Shown piece by piece: positions 15,007 to 22,953 of a DNA stretch of 36,264 bases; the stretch's first letter is position 1, and each line of letters begins with the position of its first letter. The DNA is from JAMLIN01 sp964509685 (GTDB taxonomy: Bacteria; Pseudomonadota; Gammaproteobacteria; Burkholderiales; Burkholderiaceae_E), in contig CAZDYQ010000023.1 in assembly GCA_964509685.1 (NCBI GenBank), positions 1 to 36,264 on the forward strand, in the 5' to 3' direction. Both the position numbers and the translations under genes were made by a program. The notes below the pieces were generated by a model. It was not told the origin of the DNA, did not search any database, and saw only the letters and a program-made list of their open reading frames with translations.

Positions 15007-16827
15007 TCAGGCGGCCTCCACGCTGACCCGGGGAGCCGCCCCGGCACGCGCCATTTCGATCAGGGTCTTGCGCATGTCCCATGCGCCGGTCGGGCACCGC
15101 TCGGCGCACAGGCCGCAGTGCAGGCAGACATCCTCGTCCTTGACCATGATCCGGCCGGTCTTGAGCGGAACCGAGACGTACAGGTCCTGGCTGGTGTTGA
15201 GCGCCGGGGCGCGCAGGCGCGTCCGCAGCTCCTCCTCGGGCCCGTCGGGCACGAAGCTGATGCAGTCGGTCGGGCAGATGTCGGCGCAGGCGTCGCACTC
15301 GATGCATGCCGGTGCCGAGAACACCGTCTGGACATCGCAGTTCAGGCAGCGTTGCGCCTCGTGCCAGGCGGTCTGCGGATCGAAGCCGAGCTCCACCTCG
15401 ACACGGATGTTCGCCAACGCCTTGTTGGCATCGGCCCACGGGACCTTGAACCGGTTGGCGAGCGAGACCTCGTTGTCGTAGCTCCACTCGTGGATGCCCA
15501 TCTTCTGGCTGGACATGGACATGTTCGGCGCCGGCCGCACGGCGATGTCCTCTCCCCGCAGGAAGAGGTCGATCGAGATCGCGGCGTCATGGCCATGCGC
15601 GACCGCCCAGATGATGTTCTTCGGGCCGAACGCGGCGTCGCCGCCGAAGAAGACATGCGGCAGCGTGGACTGCAGGGTGGTCTCGTCCAGCTTCGGCAGG
15701 CCCCAGCGGTCGAACTCGATGCCGCAGTCCGGCTCGATCCAGGGGAAGGCGTTCTCCTGGCCGATCGCCATCAGCACGTCGTCGCACTCGACGATCTCGT
15801 CGGGCTCGCCCGTGGGCACGAGGCTGCGGCGGCCGTTCTCGTCGTAGCGCGCCTCGACGCGTTCGAAGCGAACGCCCGTGAGCCGGCCGTTCTCGTGGAG
15901 GAACTCCTTGGGCACCCGGTAGTCGAGGATCGGGATGCCCTCGTGCATCGCGTCCTCCTTCTCCCAGGGGCTCGCCTTCATTTCGTCGAAGCCCGAACGC
16001 ACGATCACGCGGACATCCTCGCCGCCCAGGCGGCGGGCCGTGCGGCAGCAGTCCATGGCGGTGTTGCCGCCGCCCAGCACGACCACCCGGCGCCCGATCC
16101 GCTTGGTGTGCTCGAAGGCCACCGAGGCCAGCCAGTCGATGCCGATGTGGATGTTGGCCCCCGCCTCCTGTCGGCCGGGAATGTCGAGGTCGCGCCCGCG
16201 GGGCGCGCCGCTGCCGACGAAGATCGCGTCGAAGCCTTCCGCGAGCAGCCGCTTCATGGATTCCACGCGCTCGCCGGCACGCAGCTCGACGCCGAGGTCG
16301 AGGATGTAGCCGACCTCCTCGTCGATGACGGCCTCGGGCAGGCGGAAATGCGGGATCTGGCTGCGGATGAAGCCGCCCGCCTGCGGATCCTGCTCGATGA
16401 TCGTGACGTGGTAGCCGAGCGGCAGCAGGTCGCGGGCGACCGTGAGCGACGCCGGGCCGGCGCCGACGCAGGCGACCCTGAAGCCGTTCGAGGGCCCGCG
16501 CTTCGGCAGCCTCGCCCGGATGTCCTCCTTGAAGTCGGCGGCCACGCGCTTGAGCCGGCAGATCGCCACCGGCTCGGGGCGACCCCCGGTGACTTCCGGG
16601 TCCTCGACGCGACTGCGCCGGCAGGCCGGTTCACAGGGCCGGTCGCAGGTCCTGCCGAGAATGCCGGGGAAAACGTTGGACCGCCAGTTGATCATGTACG
16701 CATCGGCGTAGCGCCCCTGCGCGATCAGGCGGATGTATTCGGGAACTGGGGTGTGTGCCGGACATGCCCACTGGCAATCGACGACCTTGTGGAAGTGTCG
16801 TGGATCGCCAATATCCGTGGCTCGCAT
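15007..16827 (-). CDS. korC: NAD(P)/FAD and ferredoxin-domain electron-transfer subunit of the 2-oxoacid oxidoreductase
   Basis: A 606-residue GltD-type flavoprotein fused to a ferredoxin tail. The N-terminal Cys region is CQWACPAH...CDRPCEPAC (18-69). The FAD motif is VGAGPASL (121-128), and the NAD(P) motif is LGGGNTAMD (251-259). The C-terminal cluster motifs are CIECDACADICP (508-519) and CLHCGLCAERCP (568-579), with an additional CLNC at 494-497. It probably moves electrons between the KorAB clusters and NAD(P). A three-subunit 2-oxoglutarate:NADP oxidoreductase of this design is known in Azoarcus evansii (from memory). The start, ATG at 16827, has GGAG six bases upstream; a longer frame is unsupported. 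Confidence 0.85.
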   Translation of the reverse strand: MRATDIGDPRHFHKVVDCQWACPAHTPVPEYIRLIAQGRYADAYMINWRSNVFPGILGRTCDRPCEPACRRSRVEDPEVTGGRPEPVAICRLKRVAADFKEDIRARLPKRGPSNGFRVACVGAGPASLTVARDLLPLGYHVTIIEQDPQAGGFIRSQIPHFRLPEAVIDEEVGYILDLGVELRAGERVESMKRLLAEGFDAIFVGSGAPRGRDLDIPGRQEAGANIHIGIDWLASVAFEHTKRIGRRVVVLGGGNTAMDCCRTARRLGGEDVRVIVRSGFDEMKASPWEKEDAMHEGIPILDYRVPKEFLHENGRLTGVRFERVEARYDENGRRSLVPTGEPDEIVECDDVLMAIGQENAFPWIEPDCGIEFDRWGLPKLDETTLQSTLPHVFFGGDAAFGPKNIIWAVAHGHDAAISIDLFLRGEDIAVRPAPNMSMSSQKMGIHEWSYDNEVSLANRFKVPWADANKALANIRVEVELGFDPQTAWHEAQRCLNCDVQTVFSAPACIECDACADICPTDCISFVPDGPEEELRTRLRAPALNTSQDLYVSVPLKTGRIMVKDEDVCLHCGLCAERCPTGAWDMRKTLIEMARAGAAPRVSVEAA

Positions 16828-16853
16828 TACGTCTCCTGGGTGCCGGGACCGGG

Positions 16854-16897
16854 AAAACGAGGCCCGGACCGGCCCCCGGCCCGACACTCGCCTCGTT
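16854..16897 (-). terminator. Hairpin with short T-run between chpA and korC
   Basis: On the minus strand AACGAGGC (16897-16890) pairs perfectly with GCCTCGTT (16863-16856) around a 26-base GC-rich loop, and TT more continues the T-run to four. It lies 129 bp after chpA and 26 bp before the korC start. It may terminate the pil-chp transcript or act as an attenuator in the korC leader. The long loop and short T-run make this tentative. Confidence 0.35.
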
Positions 16898-16998
16898 CCA
16901 CTGGCCGTTGATCCGGCTTCTTGGGGAAGTGTAGCGCCGAGCAGACGCTCGCTGGGGGAATCCGTCACGACCCGGTTGCCGTGCGGGTCTTTTGCGCA

Positions 16999-17020
16999 AC
17001 GGTCGCCGGGCCGCGACCGT
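16999..17020 (-). terminator. Hairpin just after the chpA stop
   Basis: Perfect 8-bp inverted repeat ACGGTCGC (16999-17006) and GCGACCGT (17013-17020) with a 6-base loop, starting 5 bp after the chpA stop. No T-run follows on the minus strand. The position suggests 3'-end formation or protection of the chpA message. The rest of the 198-bp gap between chpA and korC shows nothing beyond the second hairpin at 16854-16897. Confidence 0.35.
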
Positions 17021-17025
17021 CCGCC

Positions 17026-20000
17026 TCAGTTGCCCCCGCTCGCCCGGGCCCTGGCCAGGTAGCCGCGCAGCAGTTCGAGCAGCTCCGCCTCGGGATAGGG
17101 CTTGCCGAGGAACGCGTCCACGCCCAGGGAGGCCGCGTAGTTGCGGTGCTTGTCGGCGGTACGCGAGCTGATCATCACGATCGGGATGTGACGGTAGCGG
17201 GCATCGCCCCGGACGTGACGGGTCAGGTCGAAGCCGTCCATGCGCGGCATCTCGATGTCGACCAGCATGGCGTCCGGAACGCGTTCCTGGAGCTGGCGCA
17301 GCGCATCGACCCCGTCCTTGGCGAGCATGACGTCGTAGCGCTCGCGCTGGAGCAGGCGCTGGGTCGCCTTGCGCACCGTGAGCGAGTCGTCGACGACCAT
17401 CACTGTCGGCGGCGCATCGGCCAGGCGCGGCGAGCGGAACTCCGGCGTCCCGCCGGCCACGGGGTCGCCCGCCGCGGCGGCGAGCGGTCCCAGGTTCAGG
17501 ATGAGCACGATCTCCCCGTTGCCGAGGATCGTCGCCCCGCCCACCCCGCGCACGCGGGCGACCTGCGGGCCGACGTTCTTGACCACGACCTCCTGGTTGC
17601 GGGTGACCGAATCGACATGGACGGCGATCCGCCGCCCGCCGGCCCGCATCACCACCACCGGCGAGTAGTGCTGGGCGATCGGCTGCGGGTCGCTCGCCTC
17701 GACCAGGGCGCCGAGGTAGTAGAGCGGCACCGCCTCGCCCTGCCAGTCGATGCGGCGGTCGGCGTACGCCTTGGCGAGGGCCCGCGGCCGCAGCTGGATC
17801 ACCTGCTCGACGCTGGACGAGGGCAGCGCGAACCGCAGGTCGCCCACGCCGACCAGCACCACCTGGGCGATCGCCAGGGTGAGCGGCAGGTGGACGACGA
17901 AGCGGGCGCCCCGCCCCGGCTCCGAGATCACCTCGACCCGGCCCCCCAGCGCGGCAACCTCGGCCCGGACCACGTCCATGCCCACGCCCCTGCCGCTGAT
18001 CTCGGACACCTCGCTCGCGGTCGAGAATCCCGGCCGGAAGATCATCTCGGCGAGGCCCTGTTCGCCGATCGTCTCGTCGGCCCCGAGCAGTCCCGCCTCG
18101 ATGGCGCGCGCCCGGATGCGTTCCAGGTCGAGCCCGCCGCCGTCGTCCTGCAGTTCGAGCAGGACCTCGTTGCCCTCCTGGCGAACCGACAGCCGGATCT
18201 CCCCCACTTCGGGCTTGCCGGCGGCCACGCGCTTCTGGGGCGACTCGATGCCGTGGGCGACCGCATTGCGCAGCAGGTGCTCGACCGGGGCGGCCATGCG
18301 CTCGAGCACGCTGCGGTCGATCTCGACATCCGAGCCCCGGATGTCGAGCGAGACCCGCTTGCCCAGCTCCTTCGCGGCCTGGCGCACGACCCGGTAGAGG
18401 CGATCGCCGAGCGTGCCGAAACGCACCATCCGGATGCGCATCAGGTTCTGCTGCAGCTCGCGCAGCACCTGGCCCTGGCGCAGGAGGTTCTGGCCGGCCT
18501 CGTCGAGGCTGCGGGTCGCGTTGTGCTGCACGGTGGCCACGTCGTTGACCGACTCGGCCAGCATGCGGGTGAGCTCCTGCGTGCGGGTGTAGCGGTCGAA
18601 CTCGAGCGGGTCGAACTCCTCGTGGGATTCGCGGGCGGCCGCGATCCGGGTCTGGATCTGCGTCTCCGCCTGGATCTCGATCTCGCGCAGCTGGGCCCGC
18701 AGCCGGGTCACGTTCTCGGTCAGGTCCCAGAGCGACTGGCGGATGGCGTCGAGGGAGTTTTCCAGGCGCGAGCGCGCGATCGACACCTCGCCCGACTCGT
18801 TGACGAGACGCTCGAGCAGGTCGGCGCGAACCCGCACGAGGCCGGGCCCCGTCGCATGCTCGGCCATGGCCGCCGCGAGCGTCGCCTGCGACGGCTCCGG
18901 GGCGGCGTGCTGCGGCGCGGCCGCGGAAGACGCGACGGGCGGGGACGCCGGCGACTCCGTCGCGGGCCCCGCCGGGTCCGCCGAGGCCTCCGATGCCGGA
19001 GCCGGGGCCGCCGCCGGCGCACTGCCCGGGTCGCGGATCGCCTCGAACATCTCGATGACGAGATCGTGCTCGGCGATGAGCTCCTCGATCAGCGGGACCG
19101 GCACGGCGCTGAGCTCGGCAGCCGCCTCGATCCGCGTCTCCATCTCGTGCACCCGCTGGCCGAGGCGCATCGCGCCCGCCATCCGGGCGCTGCCCTTGAC
19201 GGTGTGCAGCAGCCGCATCAGCGTCTGCGCAAGCGCCCTGTCGCCCGGGCGCTGGAGCCATTCGCGCAGGCGCGCGTCGATCTCCGGCAGCTGGTCGACG
19301 GCCTCCTCGATGAAGATGGGCAGGAGCTCCGCATCCAGCTCGTCCACGATCGCGCCGCCGCCGCCGGACGACTCGTGGAGCCGCGCACCCGCCGCGGGCT
19401 CGGCGGCGGGCGCCGCCACGATCTGGCGGGCACTCCAGTTGTCCGCGAGCGCCTGCGCGCGGGCCTGCGTCTCCGGCTCGGGACGCGGCAAACGGCCGGC
19501 GGCGAACTGGTGCAGCATCGCCGCGAGGCGCTCGAGCAGGGCGGCGTATTCGTCCAGCTCCGGCTCCGGAAGCGCGATGCCCAGGGCGCGCTGGCGCAAC
19601 AGGAATCGCTCGAGCTCCTGGGCGAGCCGGTGCACTTCGTCGATGCCGACCACCGCGGCGCTGCCCTTGAGGGAATGCATGGCGCGCTGGGCGACCTCGC
19701 TCGCGGCGCGGGCGGGCGTGGTGCGCCAGTCGGCAAGGTCGGCGTCGAGCGCAGCCATCGTCTCGTCGGCCTCGCCGAGGAAGATCCTGTAGAGCGATGC
19801 GCTGACCCGATGGCCGTCGATGTCCACCTCGTCGAGCGGCGCCACTTGCGCATCGGACGGCGCCTCGAGCGGCTCGGTGAGGAGCGGCGGCGCGCCCTCG
19901 TGCTCGGCGGACGGATCGTCGACGATGACGTCGGTCTGGTCGAGCACGGGGATGTCGTCGTCGGCCGAAGCCTCCGGCGAAGCATGCTCGTGCTCCGCTT

Positions 20001-22953
20001 CGACCTCGGCCTCGACGGGATCCGCCTCGCCGGCGGCCTGCGTCTCGCCGCCGATGTCCATGGCCTCGCCCGCCGGCTCGACGGACTCGAACGCGGTCTC
20101 GTCGACGGATGCGTGTGCCGGTTCGTCGATGTCGAACGCGATGTCGCCCTCGGCGAGCGGCTGCAGTTCGATCTCGACGGATTCCATTCCGTCCGCGACG
20201 GCACGGTGCCCGCCGTGGACCCCCTCGTCCAGCCCCGCCCCGAGCTCGAGCTCGGGGAGCGACTCGAGTACCACCTGCTCGGTCTCGGCGGGTGCCTCGA
20301 GCACGATCTCCTCGGCGGCGACCGCGGGTTCGGGCTCGGGCGCGGCGTCTGGCGCGCCCTCGGGTACGGGCTCCAGCGTGATCGCCACGGCGGCATCGCT
20401 CGCCGGGCCGGCCGGCGGGTCGGCGTCGCCTTCGGCCGCGGGGGAAGCGCCCCCCGACGTGGCCTCGTCATCGAGCCAGGGCCGCTCGGGAAGCGGTCGC
20501 GACTCGCGCAGCGCATCGGCGGCGGCGATCAGGCGGTCGCACTCGAAGACCGCCGAGGGCGCCGTCCCGAGCCGCGCGACCCAGCGCGCGAAGAGATCGC
20601 TCGAGACCTCGATCAGTTCGGCGAGCGTGTCGTTGGATGGCCGGTTCTCGCCGAGCCAGCAGTTGAGCAGCTGCTCGAAGGTCCATGCCAGCTCGCCGAA
20701 CGCGGCCAGGCCGACCATCCGGCTCGAGCCCTTGAGCGTGTGGTAGCCGCGCCGGATCGTGGTGAGCGCACTGTCGTTCGACGGCTCCCGGCGAATCGTC
20801 TCGAGGCCCTCGCGCATGGCCTGGAGCACCTCGCCGGCCTCGGCGAGGAAGATCTCCAGCAGCTCGGCATCGACATCCTCGTCGGCCGTGCCCGCAACGG
20901 CCTCGGCAACGGCGGCCTCGACCGAGCGCCAGTCGCCCGGGAGATGGAGGATCGTGGCGATGCGCGCCGGGTCCGCGGCGCCGTCCTCGCCGAACGCCGC
21001 GAGCGCGTCGTCCGCGCGCTTGGCGAGCGAGGCATCCCCGGCGAGCTGGGCCGCGTCGCGCCACTGGGCGAGCGCGTCCTCCAGCGCGGCATCGCGCGAG
21101 AGGCGCTCGCCGCGATCGAGCGCGCCACGCAGGCGCGTCGCGATGTCGCCGCGGATGGCGTCGAACCGGGATTCGGCCGATTCGCGTGGCGTCTCGGCCG
21201 CGCCCGCGGCCGGGGTCTCGGCCCGCGCGGACGGCGACAGCGGGTGCATCGTGAAGGTACCCGCGGCCTCGTCGAGCCGATACTCGACCGGATCCTGCCC
21301 GCCGCGCAGCAGTCCTTCCACGAGGAAGCCCAGCGCGCCCACGCTGTCGGCGATCCGCTCGCATTGTCCGTCGGTGGCCGGCTCGGCATCGCCCTGGAGG
21401 GCCTCGACCTGGTCCGCGATCATCTGCGCGGCCCGTGCGGCCTCTTCCTGGCCGACCAGGCTCAGGACACCGCCCACCTCGCGCAGTCCGGCGGTGGCCT
21501 CGGGGAGGCCCTCGCGCCTCGCGCGATCGCGGAAGTAGGCATCGAGCGTCAGTTCCACGTCGCCGAGGCGGGTGCGGGTCGCGGCGACGAAGCTCGCCAT
21601 GGTCTGCCGCTCGTGCGCCCGGTTCGTCAGCTCACGCAGCCATTGCGGCATCGGCTCGTCGACCCGGCCCTCGGCGAGCCAGGTACGGATACGCCGGGCC
21701 AGCTCGGCCGAGCGCGGGCCGACCGTCGGGTCACGATCGACCCCGTCGCGGAACACCTCTTCGGCAAAGAGCAGCGAACCCGCCACCTCGAGCGCCAGTT
21801 CGTCCTCGATGCGGTCGCCGTGCGACGACCGCTTGCCGACCTCGACCCAAGCATTGGCGAGCTCGGCGACGCCCTCGATGCCGAGGCTCTCGAGCGCCTC
21901 GCGCAGGGTCGCCAGTCCGGCGCCCAGGCCTTCGGGCCGTTCGCCCGCGGCGAGCGCCTCCCACTGCTGCTTGGTGCGACGGATCGATTCGTCGATCGTC
22001 GCGAGCGTCCGGCGATCGACGCGCCCGTAGCGGGGCTTGTGGTAATCGGCGGGGATCGCCTCGTCGAGCTTCCATGCGGAAACCACCTCGACGACGGTCG
22101 GCGTGCGCCGCCGGATCCGGCTGATCGCGAACAGCGCATCGCGCTGCAGCCGCGCCGAGATCGGCGCATCGTCCATCAGTGTCTTGCGCAGCTGCAGGTT
22201 GAGCCGCGCGAGCAGCCGCTTGATCGACACGTCGGGCTCGAGCTTGCCGGCGGCAAGCGCCTCGAGCAGGCCTTCCACCACCAGCCAGAATGCGGGATCG
22301 CGCGCGCCGATGCGCGCCTTGCGCATCGCCCTCGCCGAGGCAAGCAGCCGGTTGGCGCCGTCGTTCCCCTCGTTGCCCTTCAGCAACCCCAGGAGGCCGA
22401 TCTCGAAATGCCCGAGCAGCTTCTTGCGCTGCGAAGGGTCGAGCTCCACGTCGCCGGGCGCCTGGACGTCCGGCGTCGGCGGCGCGATGAAGAGCTCGGC
22501 GGCTTCGATCCGGTCGGCGCCGCGCGCTTCCAGCACACCCTTGTAGTACGGATACAGGTAGAGCGGCTGCTGGGCGCCGCCCTGCAGGAGCTCGTCGAGA
22601 TAGCCGACGACCGCGTCGAAGCCGCGCCCGATCCGGTTGACGACGCCGGCGGCGAGGCTCACCTCGCCGTCGGCGACCTGCTCGAGCAGGCCCTCGATCT
22701 CGGCGACGAGCAGGCCCGGGCCGGGGATGTCGATGATCGTGAGCGCCCCGCCCGCCTGGTGGGCCGAGGCGCGGGCGGCGCGCGCCGCCGTCGCGCTGTC
22801 GCTGCCGGTCTCGACCGCGCCCTGCAGGTGCCCCATCGCCTCCGCGAAGGATTGGCGAATCTCGTCGATGCACCACGACAGCGTCTCGAGTCCGGGCGTC
22901 ACGACCACCTCCGGAACGGCGGCATCGCTGGCGATGTCGTGGGCAGTCGTCAT
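17026..22953 (-). CDS. chpA: ChpA/PilL-type hybrid chemotaxis kinase of the type IV pilus system
   Basis: Very large CheA-like kinase, 1975 residues, controlling twitching motility and surface sensing through PilG and PilH. The N-terminal ~700 residues are FimL-like, with degenerate phosphotransfer folds (AHQAGGAL, His65). Canonical Hpt sites are HTLKGS (His738), HSLKGS (His1093) and HTVKGS (His1250). Residues about 825-1040 form an acidic low-complexity linker between the first two. The ATPase follows: NAVAHGIES (~1563), DDGGGLD (~1604) and GRGVGMD (~1656). Then come a CheW-like domain (~1695-1830) and a C-terminal receiver with VMVVDDS and Asp1899. The start overlaps the pilJ stop by one base. 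Pseudomonas ChpA carries more Hpt domains. Confidence 0.93.
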   Translation of the reverse strand: MTTAHDIASDAAVPEVVVTPGLETLSWCIDEIRQSFAEAMGHLQGAVETGSDSATAARAARASAHQAGGALTIIDIPGPGLLVAEIEGLLEQVADGEVSLAAGVVNRIGRGFDAVVGYLDELLQGGAQQPLYLYPYYKGVLEARGADRIEAAELFIAPPTPDVQAPGDVELDPSQRKKLLGHFEIGLLGLLKGNEGNDGANRLLASARAMRKARIGARDPAFWLVVEGLLEALAAGKLEPDVSIKRLLARLNLQLRKTLMDDAPISARLQRDALFAISRIRRRTPTVVEVVSAWKLDEAIPADYHKPRYGRVDRRTLATIDESIRRTKQQWEALAAGERPEGLGAGLATLREALESLGIEGVAELANAWVEVGKRSSHGDRIEDELALEVAGSLLFAEEVFRDGVDRDPTVGPRSAELARRIRTWLAEGRVDEPMPQWLRELTNRAHERQTMASFVAATRTRLGDVELTLDAYFRDRARREGLPEATAGLREVGGVLSLVGQEEAARAAQMIADQVEALQGDAEPATDGQCERIADSVGALGFLVEGLLRGGQDPVEYRLDEAAGTFTMHPLSPSARAETPAAGAAETPRESAESRFDAIRGDIATRLRGALDRGERLSRDAALEDALAQWRDAAQLAGDASLAKRADDALAAFGEDGAADPARIATILHLPGDWRSVEAAVAEAVAGTADEDVDAELLEIFLAEAGEVLQAMREGLETIRREPSNDSALTTIRRGYHTLKGSSRMVGLAAFGELAWTFEQLLNCWLGENRPSNDTLAELIEVSSDLFARWVARLGTAPSAVFECDRLIAAADALRESRPLPERPWLDDEATSGGASPAAEGDADPPAGPASDAAVAITLEPVPEGAPDAAPEPEPAVAAEEIVLEAPAETEQVVLESLPELELGAGLDEGVHGGHRAVADGMESVEIELQPLAEGDIAFDIDEPAHASVDETAFESVEPAGEAMDIGGETQAAGEADPVEAEVEAEHEHASPEASADDDIPVLDQTDVIVDDPSAEHEGAPPLLTEPLEAPSDAQVAPLDEVDIDGHRVSASLYRIFLGEADETMAALDADLADWRTTPARAASEVAQRAMHSLKGSAAVVGIDEVHRLAQELERFLLRQRALGIALPEPELDEYAALLERLAAMLHQFAAGRLPRPEPETQARAQALADNWSARQIVAAPAAEPAAGARLHESSGGGGAIVDELDAELLPIFIEEAVDQLPEIDARLREWLQRPGDRALAQTLMRLLHTVKGSARMAGAMRLGQRVHEMETRIEAAAELSAVPVPLIEELIAEHDLVIEMFEAIRDPGSAPAAAPAPASEASADPAGPATESPASPPVASSAAAPQHAAPEPSQATLAAAMAEHATGPGLVRVRADLLERLVNESGEVSIARSRLENSLDAIRQSLWDLTENVTRLRAQLREIEIQAETQIQTRIAAARESHEEFDPLEFDRYTRTQELTRMLAESVNDVATVQHNATRSLDEAGQNLLRQGQVLRELQQNLMRIRMVRFGTLGDRLYRVVRQAAKELGKRVSLDIRGSDVEIDRSVLERMAAPVEHLLRNAVAHGIESPQKRVAAGKPEVGEIRLSVRQEGNEVLLELQDDGGGLDLERIRARAIEAGLLGADETIGEQGLAEMIFRPGFSTASEVSEISGRGVGMDVVRAEVAALGGRVEVISEPGRGARFVVHLPLTLAIAQVVLVGVGDLRFALPSSSVEQVIQLRPRALAKAYADRRIDWQGEAVPLYYLGALVEASDPQPIAQHYSPVVVMRAGGRRIAVHVDSVTRNQEVVVKNVGPQVARVRGVGGATILGNGEIVLILNLGPLAAAAGDPVAGGTPEFRSPRLADAPPTVMVVDDSLTVRKATQRLLQRERYDVMLAKDGVDALRQLQERVPDAMLVDIEMPRMDGFDLTRHVRGDARYRHIPIVMISSRTADKHRNYAASLGVDAFLGKPYPEAELLELLRGYLARARASGGN

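Noticed and set aside
12024..15026. A 1000-codon open frame on the plus strand, antisense to korA and korB
   Set aside because: No domain signature; the minus strand shows complete TPP and cluster motifs. It is a composition artefact.
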